64,000 nucleotides of DNA, from assembly GCA_934272845.1 (NCBI GenBank), contig CAKQSF010000006.1, forward strand, positions 1-64,000, read 5' to 3'. Below the pieces are notes generated by a model, which made no database searches, was not told the DNA's origin, and saw nothing but the letters and a program-made list of their open reading frames with translations. Numbering within the stretch: position 1 is the stretch's first letter; each line of letters begins with the position of its first letter. This stretch comes from an uncultured Prevotella sp. GTDB taxonomy: Bacteria > Bacteroidota > Bacteroidia > Bacteroidales > Bacteroidaceae. The position numbers and the translations under genes were made by a program. Shown here piece by piece: positions 7,322 through 15,656 of this stretch.

Positions 7322-8590
7322 TCACTTGATTATCCTCTCCTTTATCTCTGCCACCTTCTTATATATGTCAATAGGGTTCACACCGCACATGAAGCGACCG
7401 TCCTCATAGAGAATGTTGCCATCAATCATCGTCATCTTCACGTTCTGCTTCGAACCACTATATACGAGGTTTTTCTCTATATTATTAATAGGTTGCATAT
7501 TAGGCTGCATGAGGTCTATCATGATGATATCAGCCTTCTTCCCTGCGGCAAGAACGTCACAGTCATCAAGGTGCATAGCCTTGGCACCATTCACCGTTGC
7601 CATGCGCAACACCTCACGAGCATCGAGCGCGGCAGCATCATTATCATGCAACTTCGCCAAACCTGCCACAAGGAACATCTCACGGAAGAAGTCTAAGCAG
7701 TTGTTTGATGCCGGACCGTCGGTACCTATCGCCACTGGTATGCCGCGGCGTACATACTCCGTTACGGGGGCTATGCCAGAAGCGAGTTTAGTGTTAGACC
7801 CAGGGTTAGTCACTACATACAGTCCCCTCTCCTTCATCACACGGAAGTCCTCTTCAGACATGTGTACGCCATGGTATATGCCACCACCATAGTTAAAGAG
7901 TCCCATACTGTCAAGGAACTGCACTGGCGTCATACCGTAACGCTCCACACAGCCCTCTACCTCTGCCTTGGTCTCGCAGGCATGGATATAAAGCGGAGCC
8001 TTCAGGCGTTGCACTATCTCGGAGATAATGGTGAGGTTAGCCTTGCTTGTAGTGTATTCCGCATGCACACCGAGCATGTACGACTGCAGGGAGCCTGGTT
8101 CGTTGAGCGTGTTATACATACGCTCTATCTTCGTAATGTCGTCTGAGAAATCATTAACACCGCCCACCTGCACGCAGCGGAAGCCCATAGCATCCATAGC
8201 CTTCGCCATCGCCACGTTGTCAAGATACATATCGAAACATGCTGTAATGCCACTCGTGAGATACTCTAAAGCGGAGAGTTGACTCATATAATACACATCA
8301 TCGGCTGTCATCCTCGCCTCAACGGGGAAGATATCCTTATGCAACCACTCGTCAAGCGGCAGGTCGTCAGCCAAAGAGCGTAGCACACTCATACCGCTAT
8401 GGGTGTGAGCGTTCTTAAAACCTGGCATCAACAGATTGCCACCACAATCTATCTCACGGTCAAAGTCACCGTCTTTCGACTCTGCTCCAACGTATGTTAT
8501 ACGAGAATTCTCTACGTGTATCTCGCCACGGAAAATCTTTTCGCCCTCAACCATGGTAAGGATGCGGGCATTGTGAAGTCGTAATTTCAT
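7322..8590 (-). CDS. Amidohydrolase / purine-type deaminase (MtaD/SsnA/TrzA-like)
   Basis: The chosen start gives 422 aa. Metal-dependent hydrolase hallmarks are in order: the first metal site HTH in MPGFKNAHTHSGM, then HAEYT, H in IHACETKAEVEG, YHGVHM, and the last metal Asp in AIGTDGPASNN. A C-terminal beta-sandwich strand pattern (KADIIMIDL) follows. This subgroup deaminates 5'-methylthioadenosine, S-adenosylhomocysteine, adenosine or related amines, and the exact substrate cannot be read from sequence. The start at 8590 (MKLRLHNARIL) is preferred because the promoter box at 8615-8622 overlaps the longer frame. It is divergently transcribed from the pectate lyase at 8726. Confidence 0.88.
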   Translation of the reverse strand: MKLRLHNARILTMVEGEKIFRGEIHVENSRITYVGAESKDGDFDREIDCGGNLLMPGFKNAHTHSGMSVLRSLADDLPLDEWLHKDIFPVEARMTADDVYYMSQLSALEYLTSGITACFDMYLDNVAMAKAMDAMGFRCVQVGGVNDFSDDITKIERMYNTLNEPGSLQSYMLGVHAEYTTSKANLTIISEIVQRLKAPLYIHACETKAEVEGCVERYGMTPVQFLDSMGLFNYGGGIYHGVHMSEEDFRVMKERGLYVVTNPGSNTKLASGIAPVTEYVRRGIPVAIGTDGPASNNCLDFFREMFLVAGLAKLHDNDAAALDAREVLRMATVNGAKAMHLDDCDVLAAGKKADIIMIDLMQPNMQPINNIEKNLVYSGSKQNVKMTMIDGNILYEDGRFMCGVNPIDIYKKVAEIKERIIK

Positions 8591-8614
8591 GTCAATGTAG
8601 TATGATTTTTGATG

Positions 8615-8622
8615 CAAAAGTA
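8615..8622 (-). promoter_or_regulatory. -7 promoter box for the amidohydrolase
   Basis: TACTTTTG on the minus strand, 25 nt upstream of the ATG at 8590. It sets the start choice. Confidence 0.65.
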
Positions 8623-8665
8623 CAAAAAAAACACCACACCGCTATATTATATGAATAAAAAAATA

Positions 8666-8673
8666 TAATTTTG
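8666..8673 (+). promoter_or_regulatory. -7 promoter box for the PL1 pectate lyase
   Basis: TAATTTTG is followed by a purine-poor leader of repeated CCAAACAACTAAACAAC units (8686-8719) that runs to the ATG at 8726. The same kind of leader precedes the second pectate lyase at 15657. Confidence 0.65.
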
Positions 8674-8725
8674 CAGTATCAATATCCAAACAACCAAACA
8701 ACTAAACAACTAAACAACTATCATA

Positions 8726-10873
8726 ATGAAAAAGACTTTCATAACCTTACTTGCTGCAGCCACCTGCCTTGGCGCATCGGCACAGTTTGAGTCTGCCCCT
8801 GCCTTTCCTGGAGCGGAAGGCTTCGGTCGCTATACCACTGGCGGACGTGGCGGAGCGGTCTATCACGTAACATCCTTGGCTGACGACGGCAGCGTGGGCA
8901 CCCTGCGTTGGGCGTGCCAGCAGAGCGGTAAACGTACTATCGTGTTCGATGTATCGGGCACTATATACCTCACTAGCGAACTGTCACTGAAGAATGGTGA
9001 CGTCTCTATACTCGGACAGACAGCACCTGGCGATGGTATCTGCGTGGCTGACTATCCCTTTACCATCAACTCCAGCAACGTAATACTGCGCTTCGTGCGC
9101 TTCCGTCTTGGCAACCGCAACGTGGCTTACCATGAGGGCGACGGATTAGGAGGCATGGATCAGGCTAACATCATCGTAGACCACTGCTCTGTTAGTTGGT
9201 CTATCGACGAGTGTCTGTCGGTATATGGTTCAAAGAATATATCCGTTCAGTGGAACATTGTTGACCAGAGCCTCGTGAATGCGGGCCACTCTAAGGGGGC
9301 TCACGGCTACGGTGGCAACTGGGGAGGCAGTGGCGCATCATACCATCACAACCTCTTGGCACACCATACAAGCCGTACTCCACGCCTTGGCCCACGTCCA
9401 GGAACACAGACTGACGAGCGCATGGATATGCGTAACAACGTTATATACAACTGGGGAAGCAACGGATGCTACGGTGGCGAAGGCATGAACGTCAACATTG
9501 TGAACAACTATTACAAACTAGGACCTGGCACTAACACTCGCAGCACTACCATACAGCAACGTATTGCCGCTCCTGGCATACGCACCACGGAATACACTCA
9601 CCACGGTACTGCTAATCCTAACCAGTGGGACGTGATGTGGCACGTATGGGGTAAGTATTACGTTCAGGGAAATGTTAACTCTAAGTGGGCTGCCGTAACA
9701 AAGGATAACTGGACCTACGGCATCTACAATCAGATTGACAACAGCGCGAACGATGGCACATACACTGCCACTACCAAGGACACAATAAAGATTGATACAC
9801 CGATACCTTACGGCTTCGTGACCACACAAACGGCAGAAACGGCTTACGAGAAGGTGCTGGCTTATGCTGGAGCATCGCTGAAACGTGACTCTCACGATAC
9901 CTACATTGCCAACGATGCAAAGACTGGTACGGCATCACACTGCTCACCTGGTAGCACAACAGGTTTCATTGACAACCAAGATCAGGCTGGTGGATGGCCA
10001 GAACTCAACAGCGAGGCGGCTCCACTTGACAGCGATGGCGATGGTATGCCTGACGCTTGGGAGACGGCACACGGACTGAATCCTAACGATGCTTCTGACA
10101 AAAACAAGTATAATCTCGACTCAAAGCGTTACTACACCAACCTTGAAGTGTACTGCAACTCTCTCGTAGAGGACATCGTTAAGGCGCAGAACGCTGACGC
10201 ACAGAGCGACGTTGAGGGTAGTTTCGAGGAGTATTACCCCGACTATCAGAACGGTGAAATGGAGGAAAGCAGCACCATTTACGCTCATATCGACGGCAAG
10301 ACGAAGGCCAACAGCATGACGTGGGAAGACGGAGCGAAACTTGTATTGACTGGCAATGCGTCTAAAACGCTCGACCCTGCTACTGCCATCACCTACGAGG
10401 ACCTTACTACCTACGGTAAGTCTATCAAGTGTTCTAACGGCGCACAGAACACCTTTTACTGCCCAAAAGGTAAAGTTGCCACTTCTATAACGTTCATTTC
10501 ATACGTCAATGGCGACGCTACCAGCAAGCCATGTTACTGGAGGGAGGTTGCCGGAGTGGAATATACTGAAGACAATGCCACAATAATGAAGTCTTCAAAA
10601 GATGCCGCTAACCCTGATATCATTACCTTCTCACTACCTAACCTCTCTGAATTCACCTTTACAAACGAAGGTATTCAGCCTTGCATTATGATGGAGATAA
10701 CGATGACAAGTGCTACGGGAGTTAAGGGAGTTAAGGCTACCAACAACGATGAAATGGGCTATAATGTCTACACCATCAGCGGTACAATGCTCGTAAGCGG
10801 GGCAAACAAGGAGCAGATTAACGCTCTGCCTAAGGGTATTTACATTATCAACGGCAAGAAAGTGGTGAAGTAA
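8726..10873 (+). CDS. Secreted PL1-family pectate lyase with shared C-terminal module and sorting-like tail
   Basis: The protein is 715 aa. Signal peptide 1-19 (LGASAQ) is followed by a PL1 right-handed beta-helix (about 22-330): AFPGAEGFGRYTTGGRGG, then GTLRWAC, VSGTI, ILGQTAPG, and the region IIVDHCSVSWSIDE that carries the calcium/substrate site. A D-rich calcium loop DSDGDGMPDAWE lies at about 435-447. Residues about 520-690 form a module also found in the secreted protein at 58231-59388 (SNGAQN-F-C-P-G-K, CYW-EV-G-EY, SEFTFTN). The end GIYIINGKKVVK looks like a Bacteroidota C-terminal sorting tail. It cleaves polygalacturonate outside the cell. Confidence 0.93.
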   Translation: MKKTFITLLAAATCLGASAQFESAPAFPGAEGFGRYTTGGRGGAVYHVTSLADDGSVGTLRWACQQSGKRTIVFDVSGTIYLTSELSLKNGDVSILGQTAPGDGICVADYPFTINSSNVILRFVRFRLGNRNVAYHEGDGLGGMDQANIIVDHCSVSWSIDECLSVYGSKNISVQWNIVDQSLVNAGHSKGAHGYGGNWGGSGASYHHNLLAHHTSRTPRLGPRPGTQTDERMDMRNNVIYNWGSNGCYGGEGMNVNIVNNYYKLGPGTNTRSTTIQQRIAAPGIRTTEYTHHGTANPNQWDVMWHVWGKYYVQGNVNSKWAAVTKDNWTYGIYNQIDNSANDGTYTATTKDTIKIDTPIPYGFVTTQTAETAYEKVLAYAGASLKRDSHDTYIANDAKTGTASHCSPGSTTGFIDNQDQAGGWPELNSEAAPLDSDGDGMPDAWETAHGLNPNDASDKNKYNLDSKRYYTNLEVYCNSLVEDIVKAQNADAQSDVEGSFEEYYPDYQNGEMEESSTIYAHIDGKTKANSMTWEDGAKLVLTGNASKTLDPATAITYEDLTTYGKSIKCSNGAQNTFYCPKGKVATSITFISYVNGDATSKPCYWREVAGVEYTEDNATIMKSSKDAANPDIITFSLPNLSEFTFTNEGIQPCIMMEITMTSATGVKGVKATNNDEMGYNVYTISGTMLVSGANKEQINALPKGIYIINGKKVVK

Positions 10874-10912
10874 AAACGCACAAATACATACAACCACACA
10901 TAACGAATAATT

Positions 10913-10955
10913 ACGAAAACGGCTGCAAACGAGATTCGCTTGCAGCCGTTTTCGT
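10913..10955 (+). terminator. Strong hairpin terminator between convergent genes
   Basis: A perfect 16-bp stem ACGAAAACGGCTGCAA / TTGCAGCCGTTTTCGT (10913-10928 and 10940-10955). It serves the pectate lyase and possibly the convergent CPBP protease gene. Confidence 0.8.
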
Positions 10956-10976
10956 ATTCTAACAATTTATTATTTA

Positions 10977-11801
10977 TTATGAATTAACTTTCATTCTTCG
11001 GTGAAGTTGATACAGTGCTGGCAACGCTATCAATAGCGAACTGCCTACAGCCTGATACATCGCCATCTGGTTGCCATGGAAATAATCTAAAAGTCCCGCA
11101 TCCATCGGAAGTGAGGGGAATAGTTTCACCAATACATATGCTGCACTGTTGTTTATCCAGTGGATAAGGAAACATGGAACAAGGCTTCTCGTGCGCACAT
11201 ATATCCAGCCTAACAACACTCCTACTATCAATGCATGGGGTATCTGGGCAGGATTGAGGTGAACAACAGCAAAGAGCATCGCACTTACCACTACTGCCAC
11301 CCACTCTATCTTATACATATTAGCAGCGGCAATATCACTGGAAGCAAACTTCTTCTTGCCCCATTCTACTAAAGCAGTGATTACCGCACCACGGAATACT
11401 ACCTCCTCAGCAAGCGGTGCAAGCATACATATAACGAAATATCCCTCCGTAGTATTCAATGCTCCTGCCAGTACATCACCTATAAGATCTGTCTTCATAC
11501 TATCGGGGATGAGTTCTTCTATCCATGCCAAGGGAATTATCATACCCAATGCTAATAGCACAGACCAAAATAACGTGCCCCATGGACGGCTGCGAACGTA
11601 GTCACGACTGACTGGACACCACTTCAGACCTGTAAATAAACCCACCAAAATGACGGAGTTCAACCCCGTGCATATTAGTATCTTCAGCACCTGCATGCTG
11701 CCATACTGTATAGAAAACAACTTAAGACCGTATTCTACACCTAAACCTATCGCAAGGTTCAGGATGATAAAGAGCAGGAAATAAATTATCGCTTTCTTCA
11801 T
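10977..11801 (-). CDS. CPBP family intramembrane metalloprotease
   Basis: The protein is 274 aa with about seven or eight hydrophobic segments. The three CPBP (CAAX/bacteriocin-processing) motifs are present: EEVVFRG with the catalytic Glu pair, LFAVVH, and HWINN near the C-terminus. Bacterial members are intramembrane glutamic/metalloproteases with varied roles. The substrate is unknown. It lies about 155 nt downstream of the HAD-RibF fusion on the same strand, with no clear promoter of its own, so it may be the last gene of the thioredoxin-like/HAD-RibF transcript. Confidence 0.9.
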   Translation of the reverse strand: MKKAIIYFLLFIILNLAIGLGVEYGLKLFSIQYGSMQVLKILICTGLNSVILVGLFTGLKWCPVSRDYVRSRPWGTLFWSVLLALGMIIPLAWIEELIPDSMKTDLIGDVLAGALNTTEGYFVICMLAPLAEEVVFRGAVITALVEWGKKKFASSDIAAANMYKIEWVAVVVSAMLFAVVHLNPAQIPHALIVGVLLGWIYVRTRSLVPCFLIHWINNSAAYVLVKLFPSLPMDAGLLDYFHGNQMAMYQAVGSSLLIALPALYQLHRRMKVNS

Positions 11802-11956
11802 GTTTCTACCTTGTTTATCTCTAAAGTTCTAATACATTATATAAAAAACTGCTGCCCTTACGGGACGCATCATCTTTAATACTTCATTCACCAGGCTTTC
11901 TTGCTAAGGCAAACGACAAAGCCAAGCACAGCCCGTTAATTCCACCAACGCTTAGA

Positions 11957-13537
11957 CTACATGGCTTCTATAACCTTCCTGTCTTCTTCTATCTGCTGAC
12001 GCAGTTCCTGTGGCGAATCGAAATGACGCTCTTCACGCACCATTTTCTTCAGCGATACGGTGATAACCTTGCCATACACGTTACCGATGAAACCGAGGAT
12101 ATTCGTTTCTATCGTCACGCTGTCGCCATGAAACGTTGGTCGTGTGCCAATGTTTGTCATACCCTTACGCACTCTTTCATCGCCCTCTATGCGTACCTCT
12201 GTAGCATACACCCCATTAGGAGGCATCAACTTGCCGTCGGGAGGCATGATATTAGCGGTTGGGAAGCCCATCTTGCGTCCCTCCTCATAGCCATGTACCA
12301 CGGTGCCAGTGATGCTATAATCATAGCCGAGGCACTCATTGGCATGCTCCACGTCGCCTTCCTTTATCATTTTACGTATGGCAGAGGAGGAAACTCGCAC
12401 CTCACCCACGTCAAGAGGTTCGGACATCAGCACCTCTATGCCGAGTTCTTCGCCATATTGGCGATATACGTCAAAGTTCTCATTAGGGTTTGTTTTACCA
12501 AAGCGGTTATCGTAACCAAGAAGAAGAAGGCGAACGTTAAGTTCGTCACGCAGCACATTCTCCATAAAGTCACGGGCACTGGTATCTGCCATTTCCTTCG
12601 TAAAAGGCAACACCTTCACGCATTTCTGCGCTTCGTCCACATCGTCAGGACACAGTGCATGGTGCAACATGGTGATGCGTTCTTCCTGTGTTGTAAGAAA
12701 TTCTGGATGAAAATCAGCCTGAAACAGCGACCGCGGATGGCGGTCAAAGGTTATCGCCAGTGGTTCTAACCCCCTCTCGGCTGCTAATCGACACAAGTTG
12801 TTTATTACGGATATATGCCCCTTATGCACACCATCAAAGTTGCCTATCACCGCAGCCCTGCCGTTTCCGCTCAGCATTATGGGCAGTTTCTTCATCCATT
12901 TATCGCCCTTTGGGTCATACAAGGTGCGTATACCGTTACGTTCCGCAGCCCTACAGTTTTTCTCGGAGTCATCGATAAAGAGTACGTTCTCTGCCTTCTC
13001 GCCCGTTTCTCGCAGCATTTCCTGATAGATATCATCATCAGGCTTCACTTTGTTCATGCGGCATGAGAGGAATACATGGTCGAAATAATCGTCCACTGTC
13101 AACCCATCTACGGTAAAGAACTCTTTTATTGACTTCTCCCAATGTATCTCGTTGGTGTTTGACAGTATGGCGGTGCGGTAACCAAGATCTTCATGCAGAT
13201 GGCGAATCATGCGCAGTTTCTCCACGGGAACACCCGTAAGAAGTTCGTTCCACGCCCAACATATCTCCTCGTTAGTAGCCGTACAGGGATGAAAAACACC
13301 CATTTCATCGGTATAGGCTGACTGTCGGCGCGCCTCGTTACAGAAAGCCTCCACGCTGCCGCCTACCTCCAGTTCGTGAAACAAGTCCTCCTGGCGACAT
13401 TCGTCAACGTAGTACGCTATTCTCCCGCAACCTATCTTGCGCAGCGCCTCTATGCAACGCTGCTTTGACAGCCCCGTGAGCACCGCGCCAAAGTCGAATA
13501 ATAGCAATATGTTAGAGCAATCCTTCGATTTCATCAT
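11957..13537 (-). CDS. ribF: HAD phosphatase fused to RibF (riboflavin kinase / FAD synthetase)
   Basis: Numbering is from the longest frame (13561). Residues about 15-225 are a HAD-family phosphatase of the YihX-like type: nucleophile D23 in FDFGAVL, SNT at 134-136, K in KVKPDDD, and FIDDS at 196-199. Residues about 235-534 are RibF: adenylyltransferase GNFDGVHKGH (240-249), TFDRHP, the kinase motif GRKMGFPTAN (428-437), IGTRPTF and the catalytic E485 region ETNILGF. RibF makes FMN and then FAD. A HAD phosphatase is also needed upstream to dephosphorylate the pyrimidine intermediate, so the fusion may join two riboflavin-pathway steps (inference). The start at 13537 overlaps the upstream gene by 26 nt, which suggests translational coupling. 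Confidence 0.92.
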   Translation of the reverse strand: MMKSKDCSNILLLFDFGAVLTGLSKQRCIEALRKIGCGRIAYYVDECRQEDLFHELEVGGSVEAFCNEARRQSAYTDEMGVFHPCTATNEEICWAWNELLTGVPVEKLRMIRHLHEDLGYRTAILSNTNEIHWEKSIKEFFTVDGLTVDDYFDHVFLSCRMNKVKPDDDIYQEMLRETGEKAENVLFIDDSEKNCRAAERNGIRTLYDPKGDKWMKKLPIMLSGNGRAAVIGNFDGVHKGHISVINNLCRLAAERGLEPLAITFDRHPRSLFQADFHPEFLTTQEERITMLHHALCPDDVDEAQKCVKVLPFTKEMADTSARDFMENVLRDELNVRLLLLGYDNRFGKTNPNENFDVYRQYGEELGIEVLMSEPLDVGEVRVSSSAIRKMIKEGDVEHANECLGYDYSITGTVVHGYEEGRKMGFPTANIMPPDGKLMPPNGVYATEVRIEGDERVRKGMTNIGTRPTFHGDSVTIETNILGFIGNVYGKVITVSLKKMVREERHFDSPQELRQQIEEDRKVIEAM

Positions 13538-14669
13538 CAAGGTTTTTAATCTGCGTATCACGCTTATAGAGGGCGTTATTGCGGTCTATAAGGAAGAAAG
13601 TTGGTATCTGCTGCACGTTGTATCTTACGAGATAACGTGAGTCCAGCGCGTCATCGTCATGCACATTAATCCATGGTAGCGCTGCTGTCTGCGTCTTCCA
13701 GAAATGCTCATTAGGGTCAACAGACACCTGATATATCTCCAGTCCTCGTGAGTGATACTTATTATACAGTTCGCGAAGCATCATGATGCGCTCTGTACTG
13801 TGGGGCGCAGAGAAGGCGTGAAAGTCAAGAAGCACCACCTTTCCTTTCAGTTCCTTGAGGGAACGCTGGCGTCCTTTATTGTCTATCAGTGGCACATCAA
13901 TAATGCTTGTCACCTCTATCTGCGATGGGTCGATGGCTGGTCCCATAGCCCTCTGCTGCTTTATGCGCATGGTTTTCAGTCCTTCTATGGCTATATTGTG
14001 CAGATTCTCTCCACGCTCACTGCCTGGATAGTACGTATCCCACGCTGTAGCGACTGCTGCAAAGCAACGTATGTCAGCATCAGACTCACGTGGATTGAAT
14101 ATCAGTTGGTTGCCGAGAGTTTGGAAAAGTGCAAAATAAGCATACGCCTTCTGTGGCTCCTTGAAGATATAATCACGACTAACATTTGTCTTATACACCT
14201 CAACAATGCCCTTGATGCTATCTTCCGTCACCTGTTCGCCAATGGTTTCATTGCGCGAAATGGCAAGGGCACGACCCAACAACTGCATCTGTAGCAGCGA
14301 GAGTTCCTTGATTTTCTTACAGTTCTCGCTACCTTCTACCTCGTATTGCGTAGCCATCGTAGGGTAAGCAGCATTAAACTTCACTGTCTCTGTGGAGTCT
14401 ACACTCACATTGATAATATTGTTGGCTATGCGCAGACGGTAAAAATCGGGTTCCTTCACACCGTCACCCGAGAATGAGAACTTGCCATCAGTGTCAAGAA
14501 CGACTGAGTCTGCTACGACAACACCATCCAGTCCCATGTGCTCAAGATAGAGAACGGAGTCTTTTGCCTCAGTAATAGCGCCCTCAATGTGGAACTTATT
14601 ATTGTCACATGAGGCAAGAGCAAGCAACGCTGCTGCTGCAGCGAGGCAGTGTCTAATGTTTATTTTCAT
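13512..14669 (-). CDS. DUF4369 / thioredoxin-fold (AhpC/TSA-like) lipoprotein lacking CXXC
   Basis: The chosen start gives 385 aa. A lipoprotein signal ends LLALASC|DNN. An N-terminal DUF4369-like beta domain (about 25-120) is followed by a thioredoxin fold (about 240-385) with KGKVVLLDF, later VSVDP, and the cis-Pro loop VQQIPTFFLID. At the active-site position, where relatives have W-C-x-x-C, this protein has F-S-A-P-H-S, so both redox cysteines are absent. It is therefore unlikely to be a disulfide reductase. The start at 14669 (MKINIRHC) is set by the lipobox and the promoter box at 14718-14725. First gene of the HAD-RibF transcript. Confidence 0.88.
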   Translation of the reverse strand: MKINIRHCLAAAAALLALASCDNNKFHIEGAITEAKDSVLYLEHMGLDGVVVADSVVLDTDGKFSFSGDGVKEPDFYRLRIANNIINVSVDSTETVKFNAAYPTMATQYEVEGSENCKKIKELSLLQMQLLGRALAISRNETIGEQVTEDSIKGIVEVYKTNVSRDYIFKEPQKAYAYFALFQTLGNQLIFNPRESDADIRCFAAVATAWDTYYPGSERGENLHNIAIEGLKTMRIKQQRAMGPAIDPSQIEVTSIIDVPLIDNKGRQRSLKELKGKVVLLDFHAFSAPHSTERIMMLRELYNKYHSRGLEIYQVSVDPNEHFWKTQTAALPWINVHDDDALDSRYLVRYNVQQIPTFFLIDRNNALYKRDTQIKNLDDEIEGLL

Positions 14670-14717
14670 TGTCATCATTATTGTTTTATACAACAAGAGT
14701 ATAGGGTAAATTTGATG

Positions 14718-14725
14718 CAAAGGTA
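14718..14725 (-). promoter_or_regulatory. -7 promoter box for the thioredoxin-like lipoprotein operon
   Basis: TACCTTTG on the minus strand, 49 nt upstream of the ATG at 14669. Confidence 0.6.
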
Positions 14726-14780
14726 CATTAAAAGGTGTAAATTGCAAAACAAAATGCACGTTATTTGACAATTTTACAGT

Positions 14781-14819
14781 CAAAAGTATATGCGATATAA
14801 AAAATTATATGTACTTTTG
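14781..14819. promoter_or_regulatory. Divergent pair of -7 boxes in a palindromic layout
   Basis: CAAAAGTA (14781-14788, a minus-strand TACTTTTG box) and TACTTTTG (14812-14819, plus strand) form an inverted repeat. The plus-strand box drives the DUF4294 gene. The minus-strand box is a possible second promoter for the lipoprotein operon. Confidence 0.5.
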
Positions 14820-14826
14820 CAGTCGC

Positions 14827-15459
14827 ATGAAGTCCATTATCATATTGTTATCATTGCTTCTCTCCATGCCAATCATGGCGCAGAAGAACAAGAAGGTTAA
14901 CCCGGAAGACCGCCAGGTTGACATGGATAGCCCTACCTTCGTGCCGATGGTAAGAGTAGGAAAGGTAATGGAGGCAGGCGACAGCATTAAGTATGTGGAG
15001 ATGAACAACGTATACGTCTATGCACCACTCACCTTCAAGAACGACAAACAGCGTCAGGCTTACAACAGATTGGTATACAACGTAAAGAAAGTGCTACCAA
15101 TAGCGAAGGAAGTAAACCGTGCTATTCTTGAAACATACGACTACCTTCAAACCCTGCCTAACGAAGCAGCACGTAAGGAACACATAAAACTCGTAGAGAA
15201 AAGCATCAAAGAACAGTACACACCAAGAATGAAGAAACTGACCCTGTCACAGGGAAAACTGCTCATAAAACTCATTCATCGCGAGACGAACTCTTCGTCA
15301 TACCAACTGGTACAAGCGTTTCTTGGCTCATCACGCGCTGCTTTTTACCAGACATTCGCATGGATGTTCGGTGCATCTCTGAAGAAGGAATATGACCCAC
15401 AGGGCAAAGACCGTCTGACAGAGCGAGTAGTAAGACTCGTGGAAGCAGGACAGTTATAG
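14827..15459 (+). CDS. Secreted DUF4294 family protein
   Basis: The protein is 210 aa with a signal peptide at about 1-18 (LLLSLLLSMPIMAQ, cleaved after Ala-Gln). The mature part matches the Bacteroidota DUF4294 family in length and in the run NVYVYAPLTFKNDKQRQAY … YNVKKVLPIAKE, with a helical C-terminus ending LKKEYDPQGKDRLTERVV. Function is unknown; it is periplasmic or exported. The ATG lies only 7 nt after the -7 box, so the mRNA would be leaderless or nearly so. An ATG two codons earlier in the promoter region (14809) is unlikely. A CTAG repeat array begins 27 nt after the stop. Confidence 0.85.
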   Translation: MKSIIILLSLLLSMPIMAQKNKKVNPEDRQVDMDSPTFVPMVRVGKVMEAGDSIKYVEMNNVYVYAPLTFKNDKQRQAYNRLVYNVKKVLPIAKEVNRAILETYDYLQTLPNEAARKEHIKLVEKSIKEQYTPRMKKLTLSQGKLLIKLIHRETNSSSYQLVQAFLGSSRAAFYQTFAWMFGASLKKEYDPQGKDRLTERVVRLVEAGQL

Positions 15460-15485
15460 GTTGAAATATCCCTAAATCAGAAAAC

Positions 15486-15630
15486 CTAGAACCACTAGAA
15501 CCACCAGAAAATCTAGAACCTCTAGAAAATCTAGAAAAACCTAGAACTTCTAGAAAAAACTAGAAAATCTAGAACTTCTAGAAAAACTAGAACCACTAGA
15601 ACCTCTAGAAAAAACTAGAACCACTAGAAA
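15486..15630 (+). repeat. CTAG nonamer array 1
   Basis: About 15 CTAG-containing units with a ~9-bp period and form CTAGAACNN or CTAGAAAAN. The array begins 27 nt after the DUF4294 stop and ends just before the PL1-CE8 start, where a CCAAACAACTAAACAACTA leader follows. It is the same family as 25973, 46547, 47488 and 50054. Confidence 0.9.
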
Positions 15631-15656
15631 GCCACCAAACAACTAAACAACTATAC

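Noticed and set aside
14670..14783. N-terminal extension of the thioredoxin-like lipoprotein (38 extra codons)
   Set aside because: The extension covers the -7 box at 14718 and would bury the lipoprotein signal; the start at 14669 fits both.
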